Virus record (IMG/VR): IMGVR_UViG_3300013004_000043
Coordinates: 1-64,000 of that record
Length of the DNA: 64,000 bases
Reading direction: 5' to 3' (one strand)
Source of the DNA: a virus
Position numbers and translations under genes: made by a program. Positions 36,080 through 44,893 of this stretch are shown here, piece after piece (positions within the stretch are counted from its first letter, which is position 1; every line of letters begins with the position of its first letter). The notes under the pieces are model-generated. The model was not told where the DNA came from, did no database searches, and saw only the letters and a program-made list of their open reading frames with translations.

Positions 36080-36863
36080 CTTGTCTGTACCATTGACCTT
36101 TCTTGTACTTGTCACCTCTAGTGACTGCACGGTAATGAAAAATAAAACTGCTAAGGCAGACTGCGGATTTCATGCCTAGCTTTTCCCACCGAGACTGCAG
36201 CTCGTCTTCGTTAAGCGTAGTATACGGCGTAGGATTCTTGACGCCAGCAGCTGTAAAAAAATTAGCGGGGCGGTAAAAGTGTTTTGCATCATACCTTCCC
36301 GCGATCCAGGCTCGCATAGCCGCGAACTGAAAAAAACCATTTACCTTACTGATTGTGTAATGCCCCTTGTACCGCTTTAGAAGCTCTAGCGAGTAGTTGT
36401 CAAGTAAGACGGGATCATCTGTAAGCGTATAGTCACCGATGAACTTTGAAATCTCTTGCTGACCTTTAGCTGTGACACCGGGAGCGTTTGAAAGCGGACC
36501 TACCATTGCAAAAGCAACTTCAGCAAGCTGCACTAAACCTTCATACCAACGCACTGGAAAAACTACATCGTTGTTACCTGCAATTGCATAGTCAACCTGT
36601 TGGTCAGCACAGATTTCAAGCCCGCGGTTCCAGCTTCTTGTTAGCCCTAGCGGTTGCTTAAAGTGCTCAACAACAATTCTTGCCGGATCTGGCGATAGCT
36701 CTTTGAGCTTTCGAGTGTAAGCAGAAGAAAAACCTACAGAACCATCGTCAACAACGACCACAATTCCATTCGGCGTTGTCTTTAAAAACGTAATTATCGC
36801 CTTTGCCGTGTAACTGTGGAGATCAAGTGCTTTATGTGTAGGGCAAACAAAGCCGATTTGCAT
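36072..36863 (-). CDS. GT2-type glycosyltransferase (263 aa)
   Basis: Family 2 (GT-A) fold: VCPTHKA at the first strand, IVVVVDDGSVG (the nucleotide-binding Asp pair, near residue 38), LGLTRSWNRGLE, and NNDVVF in the position of the DxD metal motif (near 97). FIFHYRAVTRG comes near the end. The DxD is replaced by N-N-D, seen in some family members. The start ATG overlaps the portal stop as TGATG. Together with 34262-36079 it forms a glycan-transfer cassette. Confidence 0.85.
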   Translation of the reverse strand: MQIGFVCPTHKALDLHSYTAKAIITFLKTTPNGIVVVVDDGSVGFSSAYTRKLKELSPDPARIVVEHFKQPLGLTRSWNRGLEICADQQVDYAIAGNNDVVFPVRWYEGLVQLAEVAFAMVGPLSNAPGVTAKGQQEISKFIGDYTLTDDPVLLDNYSLELLKRYKGHYTISKVNGFFQFAAMRAWIAGRYDAKHFYRPANFFTAAGVKNPTPYTTLNEDELQSRWEKLGMKSAVCLSSFIFHYRAVTRGDKYKKGQWYRQDD

Positions 36864-38791
36864 CACATTTGTCCTTGCGACATTTGTTGTTGAAGCATAG
36901 CTCCTCCTTGATTTTTAAGCTGCTGCCTCTGCTCGTCCATTTTGGCTCTCACTCGACTGTGTAATATAGGATTGAACTGTTTAAGCTTTCTAAGCTCCGA
37001 ATCCTTTACACTCTCAGGTAGGCCCAGTAACTCCTGTGCAAGCTGCTCTGCCGCCGCTTCCAGATCATTGGGCGTAACAGCCGTGTTTGGCCCCATACTT
37101 TGAACGTAGCTTGTGACAGGTGTCTGACCTGCACCCATAGCCGATTGAGCGTCGGGACCAACTGGATTACCACCTTGTTGCCCGCCAGCAGCAGCTCCGC
37201 CTTGCATTTGAGCTCCAGGTTGACCACCTTGCTGTGTGGCTGGATTCATACCCTTGGCAACTTCAGCAGCAAAACCAGCTTGCTCCATTTCTTCTTGCAT
37301 CCTAGCTTGCAATTCCTGCTGCTTCCTAGCCTCGTCAGAAAGCCGTTTTTGCTCTGTTTCCCAATCAAAACCAACAGCCGACAATCCAGATTGACCTGAT
37401 AGCTGCTGTGCCATCATAAGCTGCAACGCAGCCATTTGTTTTTGCATGTCGTCTGCAATAGTTACTGGTTTAAGTTTACATTCAACCTGCTGCCAGCTCA
37501 TAATCCTAGAGACGGTTTCCATAATCCACTGCAAAAACTTATTAGCGTCATCGATAAGATTTCGATGCTGACTTTCGAACAAACGAAGTCCTACTGGCGC
37601 AGCCTGAACACTAAGTGTGCCTTGATAGAGCTCTACAGGAACGCCGGATTCGTTTAGAAGAGAATCGTAAGCCTGTGTAATCATGTCAGTCGGGGCTAAT
37701 TGACTTGCTTCACCGCCCAGTATCTGGTACTTCACAGGAAACGGTAGCATCTGCCAACCCGCAGGGTCGCGTCTACGGCGGTTAATCATGTTTCGAATCT
37801 GAGATCTAAAGTCACCCATGTTATAGGAAGCCATGGGATCGTTCATAGCAAAACCACCGGCACCACCGCCGCCACCAGCTTTTACTTCCGGCGTAATAAG
37901 CCGAAAAGGTATGATGTAGTCAAGTGCGATAGCTTCATTGTACCTGCGTAGCACCTGCAGGTTCCAAAGTTGTCTGTAGTTTATAAGACTTCTGGGCAAA
38001 CCCCAACCCATAGCACGAATACCGGCCAGAGTTTGTTCTTTCATGTGGTAAATGGCGTCTGGATGAAAGCGAAATAGCTTATCTTGACGAATAGCCTCCA
38101 GTACAGACTTAGGGGATCTCTCGAGATGATACAGATTACCCTCTTTAACCATTCGCTTGTAGTACTCTGGAATACGCCACAAGTAAGCTGTCTCGTCTGT
38201 GTACGGATCGTGCAGAATTTCTATCTCATGCGGATTCCATCGCTTTAAGATAAGGTGTTCCGACTCTTCCTTAGGTTTATCAACAACAGTCCAAGGTCCT
38301 CGCCAACCAGTTTCTGGACAAGTCGCAACAAAATTGAAAGAAGCATCAAATTGAAAGTTGAAATTGTTGTAAACAACTTTCAGAGGATACATGTTTCCGG
38401 TCTTAGGACATTGCATATGTCGTCTGAAAGGAACAATCACACTTCCGAAAAAGTTACCGTAACACGTCCTATCCCGCATCGCCATTGACATAAACGGCAT
38501 TAAGCCAAGTTTATGCCCTAGATAGTCCTTGTACTTCTTTTTTTCATCGTCGCCTACGTCTTCTCCGCCGATTTCTATGTCGGTTAAAAAGTAAGCAACC
38601 AGCTTTTCCATGGCAGTACGATAAGTACCCATAATCTGCCAAATGTACTCAGACCACCACAGTGCCGACTTGATAGTCGTCGGCATCTGGGTTGTTGCAA
38701 TGTCGTTGAAGGGATCTGCAAAACCATGCTCTCCGTGCGATACGCCTGCTCCGCGACTGAAGAACGGAACGCTTGCGCTTTGGTATGTCAT
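36863..38791 (-). CDS. Portal protein (642 aa)
   Basis: Dodecameric portal vertex protein through which DNA enters and leaves the capsid. The N-terminal and central parts carry the expected portal features: SALWWSEYIWQIMGTYRTAMEKLVAYF (clip/wing start), then LILKRWNPHEIEILHDPYTDE, LGIPRS-like MGWGLPRSLINYRQLWNLQVL (the stem-side helix), and LNESGVPVELYQGTLSVQAAPVGLRLFESQ (about residues 370-400), the standard E-G-VP...Q turn before the long helix. The C-terminal 200 residues are Gln/Met/Gly-rich. A Gly-rich loop is inserted near 300. The gene is flanked by small unknown genes and, downstream, glycosyltransferases. Confidence 0.85.
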   Translation of the reverse strand: MTYQSASVPFFSRGAGVSHGEHGFADPFNDIATTQMPTTIKSALWWSEYIWQIMGTYRTAMEKLVAYFLTDIEIGGEDVGDDEKKKYKDYLGHKLGLMPFMSMAMRDRTCYGNFFGSVIVPFRRHMQCPKTGNMYPLKVVYNNFNFQFDASFNFVATCPETGWRGPWTVVDKPKEESEHLILKRWNPHEIEILHDPYTDETAYLWRIPEYYKRMVKEGNLYHLERSPKSVLEAIRQDKLFRFHPDAIYHMKEQTLAGIRAMGWGLPRSLINYRQLWNLQVLRRYNEAIALDYIIPFRLITPEVKAGGGGGAGGFAMNDPMASYNMGDFRSQIRNMINRRRRDPAGWQMLPFPVKYQILGGEASQLAPTDMITQAYDSLLNESGVPVELYQGTLSVQAAPVGLRLFESQHRNLIDDANKFLQWIMETVSRIMSWQQVECKLKPVTIADDMQKQMAALQLMMAQQLSGQSGLSAVGFDWETEQKRLSDEARKQQELQARMQEEMEQAGFAAEVAKGMNPATQQGGQPGAQMQGGAAAGGQQGGNPVGPDAQSAMGAGQTPVTSYVQSMGPNTAVTPNDLEAAAEQLAQELLGLPESVKDSELRKLKQFNPILHSRVRAKMDEQRQQLKNQGGAMLQQQMSQGQM

Positions 38792-38813
38792 TGCAAATCC
38801 CTCTAAAAGCTAA

Positions 38814-39002
38814 CTACTGCTTAGTAGCCTTATTGACAGCATCTACCGCATCTTTCATCAAACCACCGTCTAACCGATCTGCGGTTTTTTCGTCTTCTGG
38901 AAAATTTAACTCCATCTGTGCAAGCTTCTCCCCGCCTGATTTTCGGCAGCAGTCCGGTTTATCGCACGGAGTATCTTTACTAATAGCACCATTCTTTTCC
39001 AT
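38814..39002 (-). CDS. Small Cys-containing protein (62 aa)
   Basis: Short protein with CDKPDCCRK near residue 13, three cysteines close together, followed by a helical acidic part. ATG (MEKNGAISK) is chosen, with AAGG in front; a GTG nine nt earlier is an alternative. It lies directly before the portal gene. Unknown function. Confidence 0.6.
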   Translation of the reverse strand: MEKNGAISKDTPCDKPDCCRKSGGEKLAQMELNFPEDEKTADRLDGGLMKDAVDAVNKATKQ

Positions 39003-39007
39003 AATTA

Positions 39008-39760
39008 TCACGCCTTAATCAAAAGAACAAAGTCTAAACAACCCATCGTCCAACTTAGTCCAACCGAAGCCACTTGATAGTTGACGCCAGTCGCTTGAAC
39101 TCCAACCGTTACCGGTTGGTTTATGTCTAAAACAGGAGGCAAATACTGTTGTCCGTACTCGAATCGAGTGTCGTAAACCAGAACAAGACATTGTTTTGAG
39201 TCAATAACTTGATGATACTTCGACGACAAAGTACCAAACTGGTCGAATTCAAAATATACCGTAAAACACGGTTTAGACGGAACATCAGCCGTCAGAAACG
39301 GTATTTCCAACTTCGCAAAAGCCTCAGAAATCACACTTTCACGTGAAATAACAGCTGCAGGTTTCGCGTCAGCAGTTATTTTGTTTAAGGTCACCGACGA
39401 ATCCTCGTAATCAATCAGGTCTTCCCAAACCTCCGTAGAAGTCGGTTTAGCTTCTTTAGGAGTCCTGGCTTTTCTTGTTGCTTTTTGTTTAGGTTGTGCG
39501 GCTAACGCTTGAAAAAAATCTGAACCGTTGGCTGCCGCTTTTGCAGCTTTTTGAAGAGCTTCTTTGGAAACCTTGCTGAGGTCGACAGTAACCGATTCGG
39601 ATTCATCTGGATCAACTACAACTACACCAGGCTTGTTATGATTAAAACCTGACGATCTGCCATCGGAATCTGCAGCGTAAGCGTCGTTTACACCGTTAGC
39701 TGAAGCACTAGGTATTTCCGTGGCTCCTGGTAGTACTAGACTAGGTTTGTAGCCGCTCAT
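39008..39760 (-). CDS. Unrecognised protein (250 aa)
   Basis: The first 100 residues are acidic and low complexity with a basic KQKATRKARTPKEAK stretch. From about residue 140 it becomes a beta-rich domain (CFTVYFEFDQFGTLSSKYHQVI, CLVLVYDTRFEYGQQYLPP, VTVGVQATGVNYQVASVG). AAAGGAAAC precedes the ATG. Position next to the portal suggests a head or neck-related role, not supported by motifs. Confidence 0.75.
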   Translation of the reverse strand: MSGYKPSLVLPGATEIPSASANGVNDAYAADSDGRSSGFNHNKPGVVVVDPDESESVTVDLSKVSKEALQKAAKAAANGSDFFQALAAQPKQKATRKARTPKEAKPTSTEVWEDLIDYEDSSVTLNKITADAKPAAVISRESVISEAFAKLEIPFLTADVPSKPCFTVYFEFDQFGTLSSKYHQVIDSKQCLVLVYDTRFEYGQQYLPPVLDINQPVTVGVQATGVNYQVASVGLSWTMGCLDFVLLIKA

Positions 39761-39771
39761 TGTCGTTTCCT

Positions 39772-40380
39772 TTAAGACGGTAGATTGTCGTTGTCGTTGT
39801 CGTTGTCGTTATTTTTTTGCGTGGAATCTTGAAAAGGATCAGATGTACCTGGTTGAAAATACTGCGACGAAAGAAAGGCATCATCACCCATCCAACCTTG
39901 TTGTAGTTCTTCCATATTCGCATTCTCAGTTAGTTCTGCCACGTCAAATACGACAAGCTCTCCTGCCGCGTTCAACCTGGCTGCTGTCTGATTAGGTAGT
40001 CGCAGATAATAATCTATGTCGCCCTTTATCCTTTGAATCTTGGTTATAGTCAATGGTAAACCGAAAAACACAGATACGGACGTTTCCTTACCTATGCGAA
40101 GATGTAAAGCTTTTACCAGATCGGAAAGTCTTGTGTAGGCGTACACTGAAGGGTAATCGCCTTCCGGACTATCGCAAAGACAATACTTAAGTGTCGGAAG
40201 CGATATTTCCTCAGCTTCCTGCTGACTAATCGCCAGCATTGCGTCTGCTACGACTGGGGGTAGTCGCTTAAGATACGCAGCGTAGTCTAGTTGATTGTCG
40301 TCAGTCGCAGGTTGCCTGGTTACGATAGCCTGCATTGCGTTTTCAATAGCCGACAACTCTGGTTTCTTAACTCCTGTCAT
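39772..40380 (-). CDS. Unrecognised protein with Asn-Asp repeat tail (202 aa)
   Basis: A soluble alpha/beta protein with LPTLKYCLCDSPEGDYPSVYAY, LPLTITKIQRIKGDIDYYLR, a Gln/Gly-rich end and a final NNDNDNDNDNLPS tail encoded by a hexanucleotide repeat. GGGGATACAAG precedes the ATG. Function unknown. Its 3' gene neighbour begins 12 nt later. Confidence 0.75.
   Translation of the reverse strand: MTGVKKPELSAIENAMQAIVTRQPATDDNQLDYAAYLKRLPPVVADAMLAISQQEAEEISLPTLKYCLCDSPEGDYPSVYAYTRLSDLVKALHLRIGKETSVSVFFGLPLTITKIQRIKGDIDYYLRLPNQTAARLNAAGELVVFDVAELTENANMEELQQGWMGDDAFLSSQYFQPGTSDPFQDSTQKNNDNDNDNDNLPS
39785..39810. repeat. Hexanucleotide repeat TTGTCG
   Basis: Four tandem TTGTCG units encode the Asp-Asn tail of the gene at 39772-40380 on the minus strand. 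Length changes would keep the frame. Confidence 0.85.
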
Positions 40381-40624
40381 CTTGTATCCCCTCGCTAGAA
40401 GGCACGTAAGACAGTGTTACATAAAACATATCCGCAGAAATAGAAACAACGCCCGGAACAGCTATAATTGACTTGGTGCTAGAAACCCAGTCGTTTACTT
40501 TTAATTCCAGCAAGTCCAAAGACTCTGCATAGAACAGCTTCAAAGAAAGAAGTTGATCCGGGATAAGAAACGTTTGCAAACTTTTTAAAGGAAACAATTT
40601 CGGATCTGTTATTTCAAAAGTCAT
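40367..40624 (-). CDS. Unrecognised small protein (85 aa)
   Basis: A small alpha/beta protein (QTFLIPDQLLSLKLFYAESL, IAVPGVVSISADMFYVTLSY). The start shares ATGA with the upstream stop and AAAAAGGAC precedes it. It overlaps the next gene by 14 nt. Unknown function. Confidence 0.7.
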   Translation of the reverse strand: MTFEITDPKLFPLKSLQTFLIPDQLLSLKLFYAESLDLLELKVNDWVSSTKSIIAVPGVVSISADMFYVTLSYVPSSEGIQDDRS

Positions 40625-41340
40625 ACGTTTGTCCTTTTTGAAGAAATGCTTTTACCTCGCTTAGCTACATCTAAGTAGTACGCTTCATCCTGCATTTCGG
40701 TCATTACTCGCTTGTAAGCTAAAAATGCAGCGTCAGTGTCTTTGTGCGAAAGGCTAAATAGTCTTTTTGCAGCTTTAACATGCAAGCTGTCCGGAGGATA
40801 AGACACCATGCCAGGTAAAGCTTGTGTTGATTTTTTTGTATCGAAGGCGCACTGCCTGATGTTTGAAAGCACCGCAAAAACACTGATCTCTATTACCGGT
40901 GTACTTGTTAAAACGACACGCTCTAAATCCGTATTTAGCGGATCGTAAATTTTTAGCTTTTGCAACGCGTACTGGTAAAGCACGTTCTTGTCTAAATCAA
41001 ACTGCACCGTTTCCAGGATTCCATCGACTAACTTTTGGTACTCATCAATTCGCACTGCCCACAACAAATGGTTCCATGCCTTATCTTCCCCGTGTGCAAA
41101 CCCGGAGAATATAGGTTTATCGAACTGGTACCAATATACAGACAAGTTGTACTTTTCAACTAGATCTGACAAATTTTTTTCAGTGAATCGACCCCACAAA
41201 TACAGTGCAGCTGGTGTGTACCACGCGTAACCTGGAATGTTCTCAAGCTTTTTCGCGTTCTGGAACTGAATACGATATTTAGGAACTCTGAACGGCTTGA
41301 AAAGATAGTGTTTGTCTTCGTGCAGCTGAACTTTGTTCAC
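40621..41340 (-). CDS. Unrecognised protein (239 aa)
   Basis: The GTG start has GGTGGAAAA upstream. The protein is rich in aromatic residues (IPGYAWYTPAALYLWGRFTE, YNLSVYWYQFDKPIFSG), with helices in the middle and a basic C-terminus. It lies between the portal region and the endonuclease VII-like gene. No motif recognised. Confidence 0.75.
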   Translation of the reverse strand: MNKVQLHEDKHYLFKPFRVPKYRIQFQNAKKLENIPGYAWYTPAALYLWGRFTEKNLSDLVEKYNLSVYWYQFDKPIFSGFAHGEDKAWNHLLWAVRIDEYQKLVDGILETVQFDLDKNVLYQYALQKLKIYDPLNTDLERVVLTSTPVIEISVFAVLSNIRQCAFDTKKSTQALPGMVSYPPDSLHVKAAKRLFSLSHKDTDAAFLAYKRVMTEMQDEAYYLDVAKRGKSISSKRTNV

Positions 41341-41342
41341 GA

Positions 41343-42068
41343 TTATTTTTCCACCGGTACCGAGTCAACAATACCGAGTATCTGTGCCGCGGTAAGCAAC
41401 AAAATGCTTGAGTTGTCGACACCAGCACCAGGACAATACTGATTTGCTAGATTATCGTATATGGCTAGCGTACCTGTCTGCTCAAGCTTTTGGCGGTTGT
41501 TATGTGCGTAAGCTTTGACCAAACCTAACGCTTCTGTCTCGCAAATTTGAATATGCCGTATGCCTTCAAAAGTATCCATACCGTAAGGTATTGGACTATC
41601 TAAAACAGCGCAAGCGTTCACCAGTAACCGACAGAAATCATTGTCGGATTTGAAACTGACAAAGGTAATATCATTCTCTGATTTTGGCTTGTGGGCTCTC
41701 ATAAAGAGATCAGGAAAGGTAGCCGAAAAAAACGACTTGCAAGCCAAACTAATCGGCGGCTTAGCGTCCGGTGTTCCCGGAAAACGTGTCGCTAGACTGT
41801 ACTTAGCTGACTTATTCTTCTGCGGCACAGTTATACGTGTGGCCAGCAAAGTGTAATTGAACGGATCTGCTGACTTAAAGTCTTGTAGTAATTTAAAAGG
41901 GTTTTCAAATTGCTTAAGCAAAACTTGTAGTTCTGGACTCGCGGCTTTTATGCGAGCAAATCGATCAGCTTTACTTTCAGCATCACACACCGCATCAAGC
42001 ATAGCCGCTGTGTCTTCCCACCACCTTATAACGTTATCCGTCTCAAGCCAGCTCAAAAAAACTAACAT
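41343..42068 (-). CDS. Unrecognised protein (241 aa)
   Basis: A soluble, mostly helical N-terminal half (NVIRWWEDTAAMLDAVCDAESKADRF) and a mixed C-terminal half (FVSFKSDNDFCRLLVNACAVL, FEGIRHIQICETEALGLVKAY). The start shares TGATG with the endonuclease VII-like gene. No motif recognised. Confidence 0.75.
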   Translation of the reverse strand: MLVFLSWLETDNVIRWWEDTAAMLDAVCDAESKADRFARIKAASPELQVLLKQFENPFKLLQDFKSADPFNYTLLATRITVPQKNKSAKYSLATRFPGTPDAKPPISLACKSFFSATFPDLFMRAHKPKSENDITFVSFKSDNDFCRLLVNACAVLDSPIPYGMDTFEGIRHIQICETEALGLVKAYAHNNRQKLEQTGTLAIYDNLANQYCPGAGVDNSSILLLTAAQILGIVDSVPVEK

Positions 42069-42535
42069 CAGTTTGCCTTACGCCCCTCTACGAGCAATTT
42101 ACGATACATCGCAGTACGCTTAGCTGCGCTTTTACAACCTTCAATTTGAGAAGTAGCTGCACCCATCGACAATAAGCTGTCGATTTGTTGCTTTTTATTG
42201 ACCCGGCTAAATCTTCGTGTGACCTGCTTAAGCCCGATTGGATGATAAGGGCCTTGCGACGCTTCCAGATAGGTGGCAATCTTGCGTAAAGTATCAGGTA
42301 AAGAAACAGTAGTATTTACGCATCTTGTGCGAAAGAAATTCTCGATCTTACCCATAAGAGCGTTTACTTCCAGCGAAATGACGCCCCGCACTCTACCTGA
42401 GTTGTGATCGTGATCAACTACTGGAGTGAACTTATCCCCGGACATACCTAAAATAGGACACGCATCTGGTGTGTTCTTTTTTCGGTAGTCCTGCAGTTTG
42501 TCGTACGGGACATAAAACTGATATTCTTCAGACAT
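42068..42535 (-). CDS. Endonuclease VII-like (HNH) protein (155 aa)
   Basis: Endonuclease VII resolves branched DNA during recombination and packaging. The catalytic part of its His-Me finger is present: VVDHDHNSGRVRGVISLEVNALMG (about residues 39-62), with the DHDH metal/active-site residues and the conserved Asn. The family's four zinc cysteines are mostly gone: only one (DACPILG, near 26) remains and the usual CNxxLG reads EVNALMG. The C-terminal half is helical and basic. It directly follows a DnaQ-type exonuclease gene (TGATG overlap), suggesting a joint role in DNA processing. Confidence 0.8.
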   Translation of the reverse strand: MSEEYQFYVPYDKLQDYRKKNTPDACPILGMSGDKFTPVVDHDHNSGRVRGVISLEVNALMGKIENFFRTRCVNTTVSLPDTLRKIATYLEASQGPYHPIGLKQVTRRFSRVNKKQQIDSLLSMGAATSQIEGCKSAAKRTAMYRKLLVEGRKAN

Positions 42536-43467
42536 CAAACAGGCCTTTGCTTTCGTCGCTGTGCGGGCGATACGGCTGGAACGGTTCTCGTAGCTCTGTC
42601 TATTGTCGGTACTCTCGGTAAATTTTCAACCTTATCAGTCAAAGCTTCTAGCTGAATTTGCTTAATTTCTTTTTCGATTAAAGGCTCTAAGCCTTCTGGT
42701 GATAGCGGTTTAGGCTGCTCGTTAACCAGTAGTCGGTACTGCTGCATAATGTAATGTACACACATCGCGTCGTAAGCTGCACCGTGCAGTTGGTTTGCAT
42801 CAATAGCGTGCTTTTCTGTCAACTTGTAGAAATCCAGAATAGCCGACATGTTCCATTTAAGCCCTGCGATTCTGACGCCTGCTATGCGGATGAAGTAGTC
42901 TTTAAGCGTCTCTCCGGCTGCTGGTAGCACGATACCCCTATACACTCCAAACGGGCTACCAGGGTCCATAATACGGCTGGCTTTGAAAAGTACACCAGTA
43001 TCGAAGTAGCTCGAAGCAGGCAGATCAAAGCTTCTGTTAAGAAACCGGTTGAAATTACTCTTAACCATTCTCTCGTCGGCCCAGACTCCGTTCTGAGCCA
43101 CAAAAGGTAATTCTCTTTTTTTCCATGTATCGAAAAGCTGATAATAAAAACGAAGGACTTCAATTGGGTCTTGCCCGTTTTCCTTTATAAAAGAAGGGTT
43201 TAAACGCCAACCGGCACCGATAATGCCACGCATGTTACTCAGTTTGTAGTCTAACCAGCCCGTATCAATATCTGCTTTGTACCAGTTAAGCACAAAACTT
43301 TTATGATCTACGACCTTGTTATCTTCAACGATCACGTGCCCGATCTCTAACACGAGATCTTTTTCTTGGCTATTACCTGTGAACTCGGTATCGAAACAAA
43401 GATATGAGCTTGGAAACTCACCGCCGTATTGTTTCTTAAACCGAGGACTCCATTCGTTTACTATCAT
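42535..43467 (-). CDS. DnaQ/RNase T-type 3'-5' exonuclease (310 aa)
   Basis: DEDD-family exonuclease. Exo I is LCFDTEFTGNSQEKDLVLEIG (Asp27, Glu29), Exo II is seen around LPFVAQNGVWADERMVKSNFNRFL (Asp near residue 131), and Exo III is HGAAYDAMCVHYIMQ, where the final Asp lies (near 232). The C-terminal 70 residues are helical and basic (AQRRKQRPV). It could degrade single strands, trim RNA or proofread. The substrate cannot be told. It is coupled to the endonuclease VII-like gene. Confidence 0.85.
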   Translation of the reverse strand: MIVNEWSPRFKKQYGGEFPSSYLCFDTEFTGNSQEKDLVLEIGHVIVEDNKVVDHKSFVLNWYKADIDTGWLDYKLSNMRGIIGAGWRLNPSFIKENGQDPIEVLRFYYQLFDTWKKRELPFVAQNGVWADERMVKSNFNRFLNRSFDLPASSYFDTGVLFKASRIMDPGSPFGVYRGIVLPAAGETLKDYFIRIAGVRIAGLKWNMSAILDFYKLTEKHAIDANQLHGAAYDAMCVHYIMQQYRLLVNEQPKPLSPEGLEPLIEKEIKQIQLEALTDKVENLPRVPTIDRATRTVPAVSPAQRRKQRPV

Positions 43468-43472
43468 AAGGC

Positions 43473-43988
43473 TTATCGACTTGAAAAAACGCCTAAAGCC
43501 GCTTTTAGCTTGGCAAACAACTTGTAAACTCTACGCAACCATCGTGGATATCGCATATACTCAAGCAAAGACTGCGACTCTTTAACCAAAGACTTTGCGT
43601 CGTGCAAAGGACCTTCGCCGCCAAGCGTAGCTTCCCTGATACCTACATGCTGAATACCAGCATACACGGTACCTATCATAGCCATAACAGCAACTTGTGC
43701 CGCTGGCTTCGTTTCAAAAAACCCGGAGTCGTCCATTGCGTTGAGCATAGACAGTTGGGGTAGGTTTGCTGAGTCTACAAGATAACGGCAATAAGCTGCA
43801 CAAGCGTCACCTAAATCTTTGTCTGTTACATTTTCGCGTTTAAGCACCTCGGAAAGTTCTTTCCAGGAGTTCTTGTCCTCGAGTCTCTTGGCTACTTCCT
43901 CCATAACTTGCTTAAAGTTATGTGCCACATCTCTGCCTGGATTGTAAAGTCGATTGTCACTTGCCGACATTCTAGCCTGCAATGTCAT
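43473..43988 (-). CDS. Unrecognised helical protein (171 aa)
   Basis: Helical throughout (FKQVMEEVAKRLEDKNSWKELSEVLKR, GDACAAYCRYLVDSANLPQL), with AVMAMIGTVYA as a hydrophobic helix and a strongly basic end (YPRWLRRVYKLFAKLKAALGVF). The start has AGGAG and shares ATGA with the upstream stop. Unknown function. Confidence 0.75.
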   Translation of the reverse strand: MTLQARMSASDNRLYNPGRDVAHNFKQVMEEVAKRLEDKNSWKELSEVLKRENVTDKDLGDACAAYCRYLVDSANLPQLSMLNAMDDSGFFETKPAAQVAVMAMIGTVYAGIQHVGIREATLGGEGPLHDAKSLVKESQSLLEYMRYPRWLRRVYKLFAKLKAALGVFSSR

Positions 43989-44893
43989 TGTTTTCTCCTG
44001 ACCGCTGCACAGTTAACGCAAACATCTGGGTGAAGTTTATCGTCTTGATTACAGTAGCCCCTAGTCTTACACGCTTTGCAGCTTATTATCGTATAAGTAC
44101 TAGGATGCGTAGCCATCTCACACCTGTCCGTACCGTACGGACATTGATGGCATTCTATACTATCCGAAAGCTTGTGAAAACAAGGAGTTACGTTTCTGTC
44201 CCGCCTTGTTATCAAAATTTTGTTGTAGGTCATAGTTGAGTTACTGTGGCCTACTTCAGTTGCTGTCGGTTCATTTCTAGCCTTAGATCGCGTAGGATCA
44301 AGCAGCAAAAAGCAACGAAGACCTGCGTATTGCCGGTAATCCCAAAACAAGTTTCGAGCCGTATTCTCACCAAGCCGGTTAAGCTTAGACCGATTAAAGC
44401 CGAAACCTAAGTTTTTATTGTCTCTGTTTGTTGCCAGGTGCGTTGTCTTTTCAAAAGACCAGCTCTGAACCAACTTCCTAGGTACAATAGAACCAGCAAG
44501 TGATTGAAATATGAAACGATTTTTCAACTTTCCATCTTGCTTAACTACGTGTACCTCTTCCACAAAGACCGGTATCCATTCAAATTTACGTTGAAAAGTC
44601 CAGTCGATGACCGGATTGCCTACCCACATCGTGTCGACATTTGCGGCTATTCGCCAACAAAGCTCGAGTAGAAGGCTATCAGTCAAAACTTTACCGGCTA
44701 AGTTTTTGATGCTGTTAGTAACCGACGCCGCGGGCATACCTTCCGGCAAAGCCGAAAGCAACTTTTCACTAAAAGCATCGTAAACACCCTGAGTAAGATC
44801 ATGTCCCAGGAAGGACGTCAATGCGGAAGTTAGTCTGTCCCGTTTGGCCAGGATCTTGGCTATCGATATCGACGGTATTTCCGGTAGCTCCAT
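43985..44893 (-). CDS. Unrecognised protein with C-terminal cysteine cluster (302 aa)
   Basis: The first 90 residues are helical. The middle is mixed with basic patches (LATNRDNKNLGFGFNRSKLNRL). The last 75 residues have about ten cysteines and histidines (CFHKL, CHQCPYGTDRCEMATHP, SCKACKTRGYCNQDD, CVNCAA), which could bind two or more zinc ions. The annotated ATG overlaps the upstream gene by 95 nt; a later TTG start is possible. Unknown function. Confidence 0.75.
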   Translation of the reverse strand: MELPEIPSISIAKILAKRDRLTSALTSFLGHDLTQGVYDAFSEKLLSALPEGMPAASVTNSIKNLAGKVLTDSLLLELCWRIAANVDTMWVGNPVIDWTFQRKFEWIPVFVEEVHVVKQDGKLKNRFIFQSLAGSIVPRKLVQSWSFEKTTHLATNRDNKNLGFGFNRSKLNRLGENTARNLFWDYRQYAGLRCFLLLDPTRSKARNEPTATEVGHSNSTMTYNKILITRRDRNVTPCFHKLSDSIECHQCPYGTDRCEMATHPSTYTIISCKACKTRGYCNQDDKLHPDVCVNCAAVRRKQ

